DNA of 64,000 nucleotides from Halopseudomonas salina (lineage in GTDB: Bacteria > Pseudomonadota > Gammaproteobacteria > Pseudomonadales > Pseudomonadaceae): contig NZ_VTTI01000001.1 in the NCBI RefSeq assembly GCF_008641105.1, positions 145,750 to 209,749 of the forward strand, in the 5' to 3' direction. How positions within the stretch are numbered: the stretch's first letter is position 1; every line of letters starts with the position of its first letter. Below, piece by piece: positions 16,618-25,112 of the stretch. Both the position numbers and the translations under genes were made by a program. The notes beneath the pieces were generated by a model. It made no database searches and had not been told where the DNA came from. It was given only the letters and a program-made list of their open reading frames with translations.

Positions 16618-17898
16618 CGAGGGCTCGCAGGAGGCCTACCTCGTGAAACTCATCCAACCTCATGATGAATTACTTTGCCGTCCCTTACACACCCTTACCG
16701 GCCTTATCCCTATCCTTGCAATTCGCAGGATCCCTCCTTTTACTCCTAAAAAAACAGAAAACTGCTTCACGTGATCTTTTCTCAATCTCCCTGACATCCC
16801 TAACACCCCCTCTAAATGACTCAGAAAAACCCTGTATGCCTGAATATCTCCTTTCAGTACCTTAAATCTCCCCGCTTTTCTGGAATCTCGAAACCTTAAA
16901 AGGAGACGAGTTAAGACATGGGTTGATCGGCAAGCTTTGGGCGATGCCAATTTGGGGCTTTGGACGGCTAACGGCCATGAGTGGATAGTCAGAGAGTACT
17001 GGTAAGCGACATGAATCACACCGGTCTTTATAGGAGCTCTCTCGCTTCAGTGGTGTCACTATCAGGCAGGTTCGTTACCAGGTAGAGGTGGGTAGCCCCA
17101 CCCTTTTGACAGTAAATGTCTGCTTCAAGTTGATAGTGATGGCCTGGCTTAGGCCGTCGCTATCGCTGGCCTGACCTAGGTCTGTTCTGCCAAATCAGGA
17201 GCGTCGTCCACGTCGATTCCCAGATAGCGGACCATGATTCCCAGCTTCGTGTGGGATAGTAAGTGCTGCATGGCCCTGAAGTTCTTCGCCCTGAGGCAGG
17301 TCAATGACGCGTTGGTACGCCGTAGGGAGGGTAGAACCCCTGGCGGGGGAGCGGTGAATCAAAGTGGCTAGGAGGTGACGCCAGCGATAAGGTAAGTCGG
17401 CAAAGACTAACTGTACGACAATACTGACAGAACTAATGAAACCTCCCAAGGGGTACCGTGTGACATGAAGCCTGTTGTTGGGGCTGCTGGGTCATAGTTG
17501 CCGACAGCCGCTTTTATCCCCCCGACCTTGAAGAGTCTGCTGACAATACTCGGGGTTTTAGGCGCAAAAGATTCGAGCGGCTTAACCTCAATATGACCCT
17601 CTTCCCACACCCATCACCCAAGAGCACGGCGAGCACAATGAGTACAAATCAGCACAAGGAGCACAATGAGCACCGAAATTAAATATAAAAAAGTATTAAA
17701 ATCATACAGTTAAAGTATGATTTTGCGCGGTATAACGCAACTTAAGTCAATGGGATAGCATGATATAAAGAATTTGATTGGCCTGTATCGCTCATTCGGA
17801 TGCGTAAAGATGCACGATATGAGCGTGTAATTACGGTTTGTTATCGTTAGCGGATAACGGGAAACTGGGCTCAGCAGAAATCGGATAAGGGCTTCAGA
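16618..17898. other. 1.28-kb stretch without a convincing gene
   Basis: No frame on either strand has both a supported start and coding character. One open stretch of about 50 codons on the plus strand ends at 17012 with a protein-like tail (WTANGHEWIVREYW) but lacks a start codon, so it may be the remnant of a lost gene. From about 17640 the DNA becomes AT-rich and carries short tandem repeats (17622-17676) leading to the next gene. It may contain a replication or partition site rather than protein genes. Confidence 0.5.
17622..17676 (+). repeat. Six degenerate 9-bp tandem repeats (GAGCACAAT)
   Basis: The hexamer GAGCAC or a one-base variant recurs at 17622, 17631, 17640, 17650, 17659 and 17668, a 9-10-bp period with consensus GAGCACAAT. 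An AT-rich tract of about 80 bp follows (runs of A and T near 17680-17720). Direct repeats next to an AT-rich region resemble iteron/unwinding arrangements, 223 bp upstream of the gene at 17899. A decayed coding repeat is the alternative. Confidence 0.45.
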
Positions 17899-18558
17899 AT
17901 GGCCAACGTAAAGCAGTCAGCAAAACGCCGCTTAAATATGGCTGAGCGTGCTCAGCAATTGATGGAGGTTCACTTCCCCAGCTTTCCCGAGCAGTGGATA
18001 TGGACTCGCAAAACTAACCATGGCTTCAGCACGATTCCTCGAACCTTGCCCATTGCCATGCAGATCATCGACGCCCAATCAAAGGGACAGCCTGCCGGCC
18101 ATGTGCTGTTTTGTTTATGGACGCGTATGCCGGATCATCCAGTCATCACGATCGAAAACCCCAGCACTTTTGCTGCCGAAGCGGGATTCCTCGGCGAGCG
18201 GGCTGTGGACACCTGGCGTCGCCGAATGAAGAAACTCCGGGAACTGCAATTCATCGTAACCAAGCCTGGAGCATCTGGCGAATTTCACTATGTGATGCTC
18301 ACCAATCCTAATGCTGCGATTGAGTGGATGCGCAGCCACGGCAAGGTTCAGGATGGCTTATATGGCCGCTTCATTGAGCGACTGCCTGAGATAGGAGCCT
18401 ATGGCGATATCGAGGCGCTCCGCGTGTATTGGGCAACGTGCAAGGAAGCAGAGACAGCAGCCATGGCTAAAGCTGCCAAACAGGCATCGAGCGTGTCTAC
18501 GCCTCCTGATCCACCCACCAAGCCCAAACGTATCAGTAGGGCCAAGTCGAGTTCGTAG
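17899..18558 (+). CDS. Hypothetical DNA-binding-like protein (possible replication/regulatory role)
   Basis: This 219-residue soluble protein has a basic N terminus and a central region resembling winged-helix layout (TFAAEAGFLGERAVDTWRRRMKKLREL, then FIVTKPGASGEFHYVML as a beta wing), as in some plasmid replication or regulatory proteins. The C terminus (about 180-219) is a Lys/Ser/Pro-rich tail. No family signature is certain. The gene follows a 9-bp tandem repeat and AT-rich DNA, which fits a repeat-binding protein. It stands alone on the plus strand, 500 bp upstream of the SIR2-HerA pair. Confidence 0.55.
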   Translation: MANVKQSAKRRLNMAERAQQLMEVHFPSFPEQWIWTRKTNHGFSTIPRTLPIAMQIIDAQSKGQPAGHVLFCLWTRMPDHPVITIENPSTFAAEAGFLGERAVDTWRRRMKKLRELQFIVTKPGASGEFHYVMLTNPNAAIEWMRSHGKVQDGLYGRFIERLPEIGAYGDIEALRVYWATCKEAETAAMAKAAKQASSVSTPPDPPTKPKRISRAKSSS

Positions 18559-18688
18559 GAACGTCTGGGGCCCTCGGGTGCTAGCCCCTCCTGAATGACC
18601 CCAAATTTTTAGGGGCCCTTGCCGGCCAGAGTTCTTGCTGGCGAAGGCTGTAGTGGTATAACGCTAGAGTAAAGACTAAGGAGGCCGT

Positions 18689-18790
18689 ATGCGGATCTCG
18701 AGGAGAAGAGTCTCGGGCATCGAGTGCCAGACCACCCAACTTGATGCCCTCAAAATGAAAGCCCTGAACCAGCCTAGGGTCGAGTCTTGA
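18689..18790 (+). CDS. Possible small ORF, 33 residues
   Basis: The ATG at 18689 is preceded at a good distance by AAGGAGGC, close to a perfect Shine-Dalgarno sequence. It opens a 33-codon frame beginning MRISRRRVSG and ending at TGA 18788-18790. A hairpin follows 28 bp later, so it has the elements of a small expressed unit. The peptide is Arg-rich at the N terminus and matches nothing I know. Without conservation data it may be fortuitous. Confidence 0.3.
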   Translation: MRISRRRVSGIECQTTQLDALKMKALNQPRVES

Positions 18791-18818
18791 CTGGTCAGGG
18801 CTGTGGTGGTGCAAGGTA

Positions 18819-18856
18819 GGGATGCTAGATCCCATCAGGAGTCTAGCATCCCTTTA
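18819..18856 (+). terminator. Hairpin terminator candidate
   Basis: GGGATGCTAGA (18819-18829) and TCTAGCATCCC (18842-18852) are perfect 11-bp inverted repeats with a 12-base loop, followed by TTTAT. It would insulate the SIR2-HerA pair from upstream transcription. Confidence 0.6.
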
Positions 18857-19070
18857 TCCTGCTACGACAGGGGGTAGATGATCGTTACGCGCCACATCTC
18901 CCACAAGCGTTTCGGCCACCGCAGTTGAATGTTTCACTTTCCCATAAGTCGCCGGCCTTTTCCGCCTGGAAGCCAGCCCGGTCCTTTATTGCTGCACTTT
19001 GCCCGCGGTGCTCTGTATTCTCTAATTGCACCACTAAGTCCTTTAACTGATTAGTCAGGGAAGACGGCCT

Positions 19071-20234
19071 ATGATCTCTATCGGCGACATCTACAACCAA
19101 GACATCAATTTTCTATTCGGATCAGGCGCATCGTTCGGGCTGCTTCCAACCCTCCAGCTGCAGGTTCAGGCCGGTGATGGTAAGTCTCGCTATACACTCG
19201 AAGAACTAGCTACCAAATTTGAACATGACGAAGACAAGCGTCTCGTCCCATTGTTCATGCACTACTACGCCAGTTGCATACGTCCCGCAGAGCGCCTCAA
19301 CCTAGAGCAGGCGCTAGCCGAAGAGCCCGGCGCCACCGTTATCAGAAACTACCGCACGTTCCTAACTACGGCACTTGAGATGGTGAAGCGCCGCAAAGCG
19401 CTGGATCGCCGCTGCAATGTGTTCACAACGAACTACGACGGCTGTTTCCCTCTCGTGGCTGACGCGCTTATTAAGGAGGGCAACATTGATTTCGTGCTGA
19501 ATGATGGAACGCGGGGGTTCACGCAGCGCATCCTACAGGCCCGAAACTTTGGGTCTTACCTTTGTCAGGCAGGCGTCTTCGGTCGTTATCAGAGCAGTAT
19601 CCCCCAGATCAATCTGATCCACTTGCATGGGTCCATCTATTGGAGCAAGCAGGACTCCAAGATCCAAGTTGACTATGACCTGTCTCGCCGCGAGAGCCTG
19701 CTGGATAACGATGCGATGGAATTGTTAAAGCCATTTTCGGAGGCACTTAACAATCCGGCATCGACCCTTGCCGACGTGCCAGGCACGGATTTTTCCGATC
19801 CAGAACTGGAAGCGTTCTGGGCAGCTTATGAGCAGATCCCTATCGTCAACCCTACCAAATGGAAGTTCCACGAGACGGTATACGAGGAACACTATTATCA
19901 GATGCTGCGGCTGCTCAGCTACGAGCTTGAAAAGCCCAACGCCGTCCTCGTCACCTTCGGCTTCTCTTTTGCTGACGAGCACATCCTCAGTTTAGTAATG
20001 CGGTCTCTTTCCAACCCCGGCCTGAAGGTCTTTGTCTGCTGCTACAGCGCGGCAGAACACGCCGTAATGGAAGCCAGGTTCAAGTTACACCGCAACGTCG
20101 AGTGCCTGATGTTGCAAGATGGAGAGATGGACTTTACCGCATTCAATGAGCAGGTCTTGGCTTGGCCAAGCGCAGCGGCTCCTAAACCGGATACTCTCCT
20201 GGCTTCAGCGCCCAATGTTGAGGACCCGGCATGA
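19071..20234 (+). CDS. SIR2-domain NADase of a SIR2-HerA antiphage system
   Basis: This is a SIR2-like effector. In studied relatives the domain hydrolyses NAD+ when phage infection is sensed, stopping the cell. Visible motifs are the Rossmann glycine loop FGSGAS at 16-21, TTNYD at 119-123 with the catalytic Asn121, HLHG at 184-187 with the catalytic His, and the late GFSFADEH (about 297-304) that closes the NAD pocket. All key residues are intact. The 387-residue length fits SIR2 partners of HerA. The stop overlaps the start of the HerA gene (ATGA), so the pair is translationally coupled. The Shine-Dalgarno sequence is weak (GGGAAGA). Confidence 0.88.
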   Translation: MISIGDIYNQDINFLFGSGASFGLLPTLQLQVQAGDGKSRYTLEELATKFEHDEDKRLVPLFMHYYASCIRPAERLNLEQALAEEPGATVIRNYRTFLTTALEMVKRRKALDRRCNVFTTNYDGCFPLVADALIKEGNIDFVLNDGTRGFTQRILQARNFGSYLCQAGVFGRYQSSIPQINLIHLHGSIYWSKQDSKIQVDYDLSRRESLLDNDAMELLKPFSEALNNPASTLADVPGTDFSDPELEAFWAAYEQIPIVNPTKWKFHETVYEEHYYQMLRLLSYELEKPNAVLVTFGFSFADEHILSLVMRSLSNPGLKVFVCCYSAAEHAVMEARFKLHRNVECLMLQDGEMDFTAFNEQVLAWPSAAAPKPDTLLASAPNVEDPA

Positions 20235-22030
20235 GCATTCGGGTTGGGGAGGTAATAGCAGTTCACGGTACCAAACTGGTTTTAAAGATCGATGAGCAGT
20301 CGAGCAAGGAAACGCTGTTCTATGAGGGCGAGAAATACAAGGGAGTCTCAATCCGCGAGTACCTGTCTATCCAGCGCGGCTTTCGCGATATCGTTTGCAT
20401 GGTGGAGGGAGAGTTCTTGGATGAAGGCCGTACTGAGCTGCATGACGGCCGGCAAACATTTGTGCGGAAGGTAGAAGCGAGGCCTATCGGATACTTCGAC
20501 AGCGCGGGCTTCACTCAGGGCATAAAGTATTTGCCAATGATCCAGGATGCGGCCTATCTGCTTTCTGAAGAAAAAATCAGATCCATCTTTGACCGCAAAA
20601 TAGAAAGCGATTTCAGGATCGGCACCATGCTCAAAGAGGAGATAGCAATTGGGTTGCCATGGAAGCGCCTCTTCAATAGCCATATCGGTATCTTCGGTAA
20701 TACCGGAAGTGGCAAATCTAATACGCTAGCGAAGTTATATACTGTTCTTTTCGATCAGAAGCTTCCTCTGATTACAGGCAAGAGCCGCTTCATTATTCTT
20801 GACTTCAACGGTGAGTATGGAGGCGAGCAGCTCGCGGCGGCAGATCACAAGGCTGTCTACACGCTGTCCACGCTGACTAACCCTGATTTGGATGACCCTT
20901 CATCCCGCTTTCCGCTGTCCGTGCAGGAGTTCTGGCAGCTGGAAACTATGGCCCTGCTTTTTCAAGCCACGCCCAACACACAAAAGCCCTTTCTCAACCG
21001 TGTCATCGCAGGCTGGGAACGCTATGGAGCGATCCCTGGCTCGCTTGAGAACTATACGAAGTGGGCTTTCAAGATTGCGTTTTGTGCCGGAGAGGTCAAG
21101 CCGGCGACGCTAGATCTGATGCGAACGGTCGCGAAGCTAATGGAAAACCAGCAGGTCCAGGAGATGTTGGCAAACATCACTTGGCATCGGACTGGTGGCC
21201 GCTTCATGTACAACAGAGCATTCATCGGAACCGATGGCGCGCAATACGCGTTGCACGTAGGTCCCACAGTGGAAACGCTCAGTGCCGATGGCCTCGACGT
21301 ATTCGACCAGCTGGTATTACGCGTCAACTTACAGCTGATCTCCGACCTGAATGCTGGATACGTCCAGTTCGAGCACATTCAGCCGCTTCTTAAGCGCGTC
21401 GAATCCTCGCTCGCCAATCTACGTAAAGTATTGTGCGTATCAGATGTGCCGGCAGAGGAGCGCTTGCTGACCGTGATTTCCATGCGCCGCTGCAATAATG
21501 AGGTCAAGAAGGTTTTACCGTTGCTGTTCGCAAAGCATTATTACAACGATCACAAGGACACGGTTGCCAATCCGCCGGACCGAACAGTTCATCTTATCAT
21601 CGACGAAGCTCACAACATTTTGTCCGCTCAATCGGCTAGAGAAAGCGAAACCTGGAGAGATTATCGGCTTGAGCAATTCGAGGAAATCATTAAAGAGGGA
21701 CGTAAGTTCGGGATGTTCATCACTATCGCTAGCCAGCGCCCAGCAGACATATCGCCCACAATCGTCTCGCAAATTCATAATTTCTTTATTCACCGCCTGG
21801 TAAATGACCGCGACCTGTACTTGGTCGACAACACGATCTCTACGCTGGACGCGCTATCACGCAGTCTCATTCCTGGACTCTCACAAGGGTGTTGCGTGGT
21901 CACTGGCACCGCCTTTGAACTGCCAATGGTGATCCAGGTTGATCGGCTACCAGGTAGCAAGCAGCCCGCAAGCGAGGACGTCGATCTGGAAAAACTATGG
22001 AGCAATGATGTCGCAGACGGGTTGGAGTAG
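20231..22030 (+). CDS. herA: HerA-family hexameric ATPase of the SIR2-HerA system
   Basis: This is a FtsK/HerA-type P-loop ATPase that in known systems assembles with SIR2 into a large complex controlling its NADase. It has an N-terminal beta-barrel HAS-barrel-like region (residues about 1-110), Walker A GNTGSGKS at 156-163, Walker B with the DEAH-like sequence IIDEAH at about 456-461, and a downstream conserved stretch ITIASQRPADISPTI (about 498-512). The 599-residue length is normal. The gene overlaps the SIR2 gene by four bases. Together they match the family called SIR2-HerA or Nezha. No third gene appears to belong to the operon. Confidence 0.88.
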   Translation: MSIRVGEVIAVHGTKLVLKIDEQSSKETLFYEGEKYKGVSIREYLSIQRGFRDIVCMVEGEFLDEGRTELHDGRQTFVRKVEARPIGYFDSAGFTQGIKYLPMIQDAAYLLSEEKIRSIFDRKIESDFRIGTMLKEEIAIGLPWKRLFNSHIGIFGNTGSGKSNTLAKLYTVLFDQKLPLITGKSRFIILDFNGEYGGEQLAAADHKAVYTLSTLTNPDLDDPSSRFPLSVQEFWQLETMALLFQATPNTQKPFLNRVIAGWERYGAIPGSLENYTKWAFKIAFCAGEVKPATLDLMRTVAKLMENQQVQEMLANITWHRTGGRFMYNRAFIGTDGAQYALHVGPTVETLSADGLDVFDQLVLRVNLQLISDLNAGYVQFEHIQPLLKRVESSLANLRKVLCVSDVPAEERLLTVISMRRCNNEVKKVLPLLFAKHYYNDHKDTVANPPDRTVHLIIDEAHNILSAQSARESETWRDYRLEQFEEIIKEGRKFGMFITIASQRPADISPTIVSQIHNFFIHRLVNDRDLYLVDNTISTLDALSRSLIPGLSQGCCVVTGTAFELPMVIQVDRLPGSKQPASEDVDLEKLWSNDVADGLE

Positions 22031-22410
22031 CTTGCGAACGTAAAACTAGGTAGCGGAGGTGAATGATCTGCGCTTTGAGACTCTCGGACAACGGTGCCGC
22101 ACGGCTAGCCATAGCGAACGTCCACTTTTGGCCGAATGCAGTCCCTTTCTAGAGTAAGCAATTGGCCAGAAGCGGACGTTCAAAGCCGTCTATCGAAACG
22201 GTTAAATTTAGGAAGAAAGCGAGCTTCGCAAACAAGGGTTAATTTTCATGTGACCCCAGTTACCCTGCGAGCTGTGCCGTTTGAAACTACCGAGCAAATT
22301 CGCTTGCTCAACGCTACGACAGCGCAGTACAAAAACGTCAGCAACTTTCAAGCTCTGAACGTGGCCTAGCTGCAGATGGATATGGGGTCCTAGTCATAGC
22401 GAGAGGCTGC
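22031..22410. other. Intergenic stretch between converging units
   Basis: This 380-bp stretch lies between the end of the HerA gene and the end of the convergent three-gene operon. It contains a long imperfect inverted repeat (22116-22181, listed separately). I see no credible gene and no classical terminator with a U-run. Confidence 0.5.
22116..22181. repeat. Imperfect 18-bp inverted repeat around GGACGTTC
   Basis: GAACGTCCACTTTTGGCC (22116-22133) and GGCCAGAAGCGGACGTTC (22164-22181) are inverted with two mismatches and a 30-base spacer. The motif looks like a short interspersed element or a remnant of one. It could also act as a transcription barrier between the convergent operons. Confidence 0.5.
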
Positions 22411-23451
22411 CTATCGTTTCCTAGTTAGCGCTCGCAAATAGTGGTTGTCATCATCTTCCGCGCGACGTCGGAAGTGCTCGTTAATTAGCTCTGGCGGCTT
22501 CTGGATCCGACCCGCTCGATCTTTAACCAAGATATCTCCCGAACCGTCGAAGCGACCTGCTTGGGTTAGCTCCATGCCATCGGGTATTCCTGCTCTAAAC
22601 GTCTCTACATCCGATTCCCGAACAACGAATGCAATCGCCCAGTCCCCTACGCCAAACGCGAACCGCCAGAGTGGAACTCGGAGCTTTTCAGAGGCGGTTT
22701 TAGCTAAGGGATTCATAGGCAAGTTGGGCTCAGAGAGAGTAATTCCAGCCCCATCCGCACAAAAGATGCGAATAGCGTCGGCTAGTCCATCACTTAAATC
22801 GCAGGCGGCTACGACTTTGCAAGACTCGCGCATGTAGCGCCCCTCATTGATTCTGGCCATGGGGGACACGAGTGCATCAATCCAACTTTTAGGATATCCA
22901 GAGACACCATCCTGCGAATCCATTAATGCAAGACTGCTTGCAAATGCACCCAGCCGCCCAGCTATGAACAGAAAGTCACCAGGTTTTGCTGCCTCTCGAC
23001 CGAAACCAGCCCCTCGGATGACCGTACCCCAAGCAGCACCAACCACCTGCGGAGACGTCCCCTCCTTGGTATCGCCGCCAACAAAGGCGATTCTGTGGGA
23101 AATGCATGATTCTTCACAGCCCATTACGATTTCCCGAGCGGCATCAGCCTCGAAGTTTCCCGGAACAACCAACGAAAGCATCATAGCCCTTGGCTCTGCG
23201 CCGACAGCGAGCAGATCACTGACATTGGCGGCAACCGCTAAACGACCCCATACCCTATAGCAACCGACTCCGCGTCCGATTGCCACCGGAAACGGAGCAC
23301 GGTCGATTTTACACGCTAATAATTGCTCTAGTCCTATGTCTAGGATACTAGCGTCGTGCCCGAAACCATTCACAAAAGAGGGGTCGACCTTGAGGCTCGG
23401 CAACAACGATCGGAGGAAGGCCTTTTCCCCAAGATCACTCATTGAAGTCAT
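22411..23451 (-). CDS. ThiL-like kinase (AIR-synthase/PurM-fold ATPase)
   Basis: This 346-residue protein has the PurM/ThiL fold. It shows FGHDAS at 30-35 (the ThiL GDDA loop position), NVSDLLAVGAEPRAM (76-90), GGDTKEG (125-131) and CDLSDGLADAI (about 213-223), all elements that bind Mg-ATP and the phosphorylated substrate in thiamine-monophosphate kinase. The family is housekeeping in thiamine synthesis, but this copy sits in an island as the last gene of a three-gene operon with a cupin-like and a Dcd-like protein, which argues for a different, perhaps nucleotide-related, substrate. It overlaps the upstream gene by one base (TGATG). Whether the chromosome has its own thiL is not visible here. 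Confidence 0.8.
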   Translation of the reverse strand: MTSMSDLGEKAFLRSLLPSLKVDPSFVNGFGHDASILDIGLEQLLACKIDRAPFPVAIGRGVGCYRVWGRLAVAANVSDLLAVGAEPRAMMLSLVVPGNFEADAAREIVMGCEESCISHRIAFVGGDTKEGTSPQVVGAAWGTVIRGAGFGREAAKPGDFLFIAGRLGAFASSLALMDSQDGVSGYPKSWIDALVSPMARINEGRYMRESCKVVAACDLSDGLADAIRIFCADGAGITLSEPNLPMNPLAKTASEKLRVPLWRFAFGVGDWAIAFVVRESDVETFRAGIPDGMELTQAGRFDGSGDILVKDRAGRIQKPPELINEHFRRRAEDDDNHYLRALTRKR

Positions 23452-24290
23452 CAGGGTGTTTCGCCCGTAATAGATTTCTCTGCCTCGGGTGAAGATGCAA
23501 CGGAAGATGATCGTGACTGCAGCTGAGTCATCTGGACTCTAAGTTTTTCCGTTTCGAGCTTATTCAGCCGGAGTTCTTCTCGATATTGATCCAAGGCCAC
23601 GTCCATGTTGTTGGACCGTTGCGTCTGATCCCCTAGACGGTCAAATAATGCGTTGTAGGAAAGAAGTCCCGGAATCGCTAGTATCGCGACAATGAGGGCG
23701 GCAAATATAACCATTTGCCCGCTAAGCCAAGCAACCTTGTCTTGCGCGTCTTTGGAAGAGTTTGCTATCTGACGCAAGCTACTGATCAGAGGCTGCCTAA
23801 GTTGCTCGACAAGATTATTGACTGATCGATGTGCCCTTAGATTAGTAACACCAGATTCGAGCCGCATAAATTCGATTGTCGCTATCCGCTCCCCGGATTT
23901 TATGCATACAGGAGACGAGGAAAAATTATGAAGCATGACGATGACTTTACCTGAATAACCTGGGTCAAAAGGCGGCTGCGTAGTCAGCATCATGCCGGCG
24001 TATATATGAGTCATGCGCAAAGATACTTTTGCTGTAACGTCAGCTGGCAAATTTATGGTTTCGGCGGCGAGCAAAAAACAAATAGCATGAGGTGGGATAA
24101 TCAACGTCTGTTTTTTTTTCAGGTTTTGGGTCTCAACAGTAAGGGCACCATTACCTTCTTCGATGTAATATTCGTCGCCGACGGTCAAATCATAAGAGCT
24201 CGGCCGAAGCTGCTCATCACTAAACGGGTGAATCAAGCCGCCACCGGCACTAGGAGAGAGATTCTTAATGACTGTATTTGGAAGAATCAT
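23451..24290 (-). CDS. Membrane-anchored dCTP-deaminase/dUTPase-fold protein
   Basis: This protein has 279 residues. Residues 1-150 match the trimeric dCTP deaminase/dUTPase fold: RPSSYDLTVGDEYYI (29-43), KVSLRMTHIYAGMML (88-102), DPGYSGKVIVMLHN (109-122) and GERIATIEF (133-141). Aligned from memory with E. coli Dcd, the catalytic Glu of the VLEFYN strand falls on Met119, so deaminase activity is doubtful. A transmembrane helix follows at about 192-211, then a coiled coil at 228-260. The start at 24290 overlaps the stop of the cupin gene (ATGA); 46 more codons are open upstream but lie inside that gene. A membrane-tethered trimeric nucleotide sensor or scaffold is my inference. Confidence 0.75.
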   Translation of the reverse strand: MILPNTVIKNLSPSAGGGLIHPFSDEQLRPSSYDLTVGDEYYIEEGNGALTVETQNLKKKQTLIIPPHAICFLLAAETINLPADVTAKVSLRMTHIYAGMMLTTQPPFDPGYSGKVIVMLHNFSSSPVCIKSGERIATIEFMRLESGVTNLRAHRSVNNLVEQLRQPLISSLRQIANSSKDAQDKVAWLSGQMVIFAALIVAILAIPGLLSYNALFDRLGDQTQRSNNMDVALDQYREELRLNKLETEKLRVQMTQLQSRSSSVASSPEAEKSITGETP

Positions 24291-24976
24291 TTCGCGGAAA
24301 TCCTTTTTCTGATTTCTTCTAGGACCAAACGGAGTTCCCCTATTTCGATCCCGATGGTAGCCACGCAATCCTCTGCGCAAGCATTGGCGCCCTTCAATAC
24401 CAGCGCATCGTGCGAGCGCTGAAACCATGCGGACACGGTAACCGTACCAACTTCGACATCGCTCACATTATGTAATTCCTGCGCTGTCTTCGAATACACT
24501 TCATTTGGCCCCAGAACCCGGCTCGAGCGGAGCGATCCCTCTACATGACCGTTTGGCACAGCCACACTATGTCCGACGCCCTCATCAAAACGATATAGAA
24601 AGCTTGCTAAACTACTACCCTCGACCAGATTAAAAGCATTCTCTGTCAGCCTCCCGAATACTATGCGGGACGTAAAATCAGCGCAGTGTGAGTGAATGTC
24701 CTCCAGCACGTAGTGATCACGGTCCCAGAGATGCATACGAAGGGCTCTCCCTTCGTCATCTACCATCAGCACGTACTTCCAAAAGCCAAGCTGGTGCCTG
24801 TGGGAGCGTCTAGCAGTATCAGCTAGCAGATCCTCATCCGCCAACAGCCCATCCAAGCAGGCCAGCAATGATACGTTCGAGGCATCTTGAACCACCTCCG
24901 TGATGATTTCCGCTTGAGAGCGATCATGTCTCAGAGAAGCAGAATCTTTGCCTTTTTTCAGCGGGCGTATCGTCAT
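24287..24976 (-). CDS. Cupin-like protein, first gene of the Dcd/ThiL-like operon
   Basis: This 229-residue soluble protein has a predicted double-stranded beta-helix core at about 65-200. Candidate metal ligands are His95 and His97 (DIHSHCADF), with His82 and His88 nearby, and a late His in QELHNVSDVEVGTV that could complete a cupin site. The layout resembles small cupins such as cysteine-dioxygenase relatives, but no signature fixes the substrate. It opens a strictly overlapping three-gene operon with the Dcd-like and ThiL-like genes. The N-terminal 60 residues are helical and charged. Function unknown; assignment as cupin is moderate. Confidence 0.55.
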   Translation of the reverse strand: MTIRPLKKGKDSASLRHDRSQAEIITEVVQDASNVSLLACLDGLLADEDLLADTARRSHRHQLGFWKYVLMVDDEGRALRMHLWDRDHYVLEDIHSHCADFTSRIVFGRLTENAFNLVEGSSLASFLYRFDEGVGHSVAVPNGHVEGSLRSSRVLGPNEVYSKTAQELHNVSDVEVGTVTVSAWFQRSHDALVLKGANACAEDCVATIGIEIGELRLVLEEIRKRISAK

Positions 24977-25112
24977 CTGGGGGAAAGTCCTAGGCAGATA
25001 GTCAACGATGGTGACTTGGCGGATCCAGTCTGATAATTTCGTTCGCCTCGGTCAAGGTGCCTGGCATTTGGGTGTACTTTGAAGTCAAAAAATCGAATTT
25101 TGGGAAATTTTC

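Larger units (their letters stand above)
18559..19070. other. Intergenic region before the SIR2-HerA pair
   Basis: This roughly 510-bp stretch holds a possible 33-residue ORF (18689-18790) and a hairpin (18819-18852), each listed separately. The SIR2 promoter should lie between 18855 and 19060. No other structure was recognised. Confidence 0.5.
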
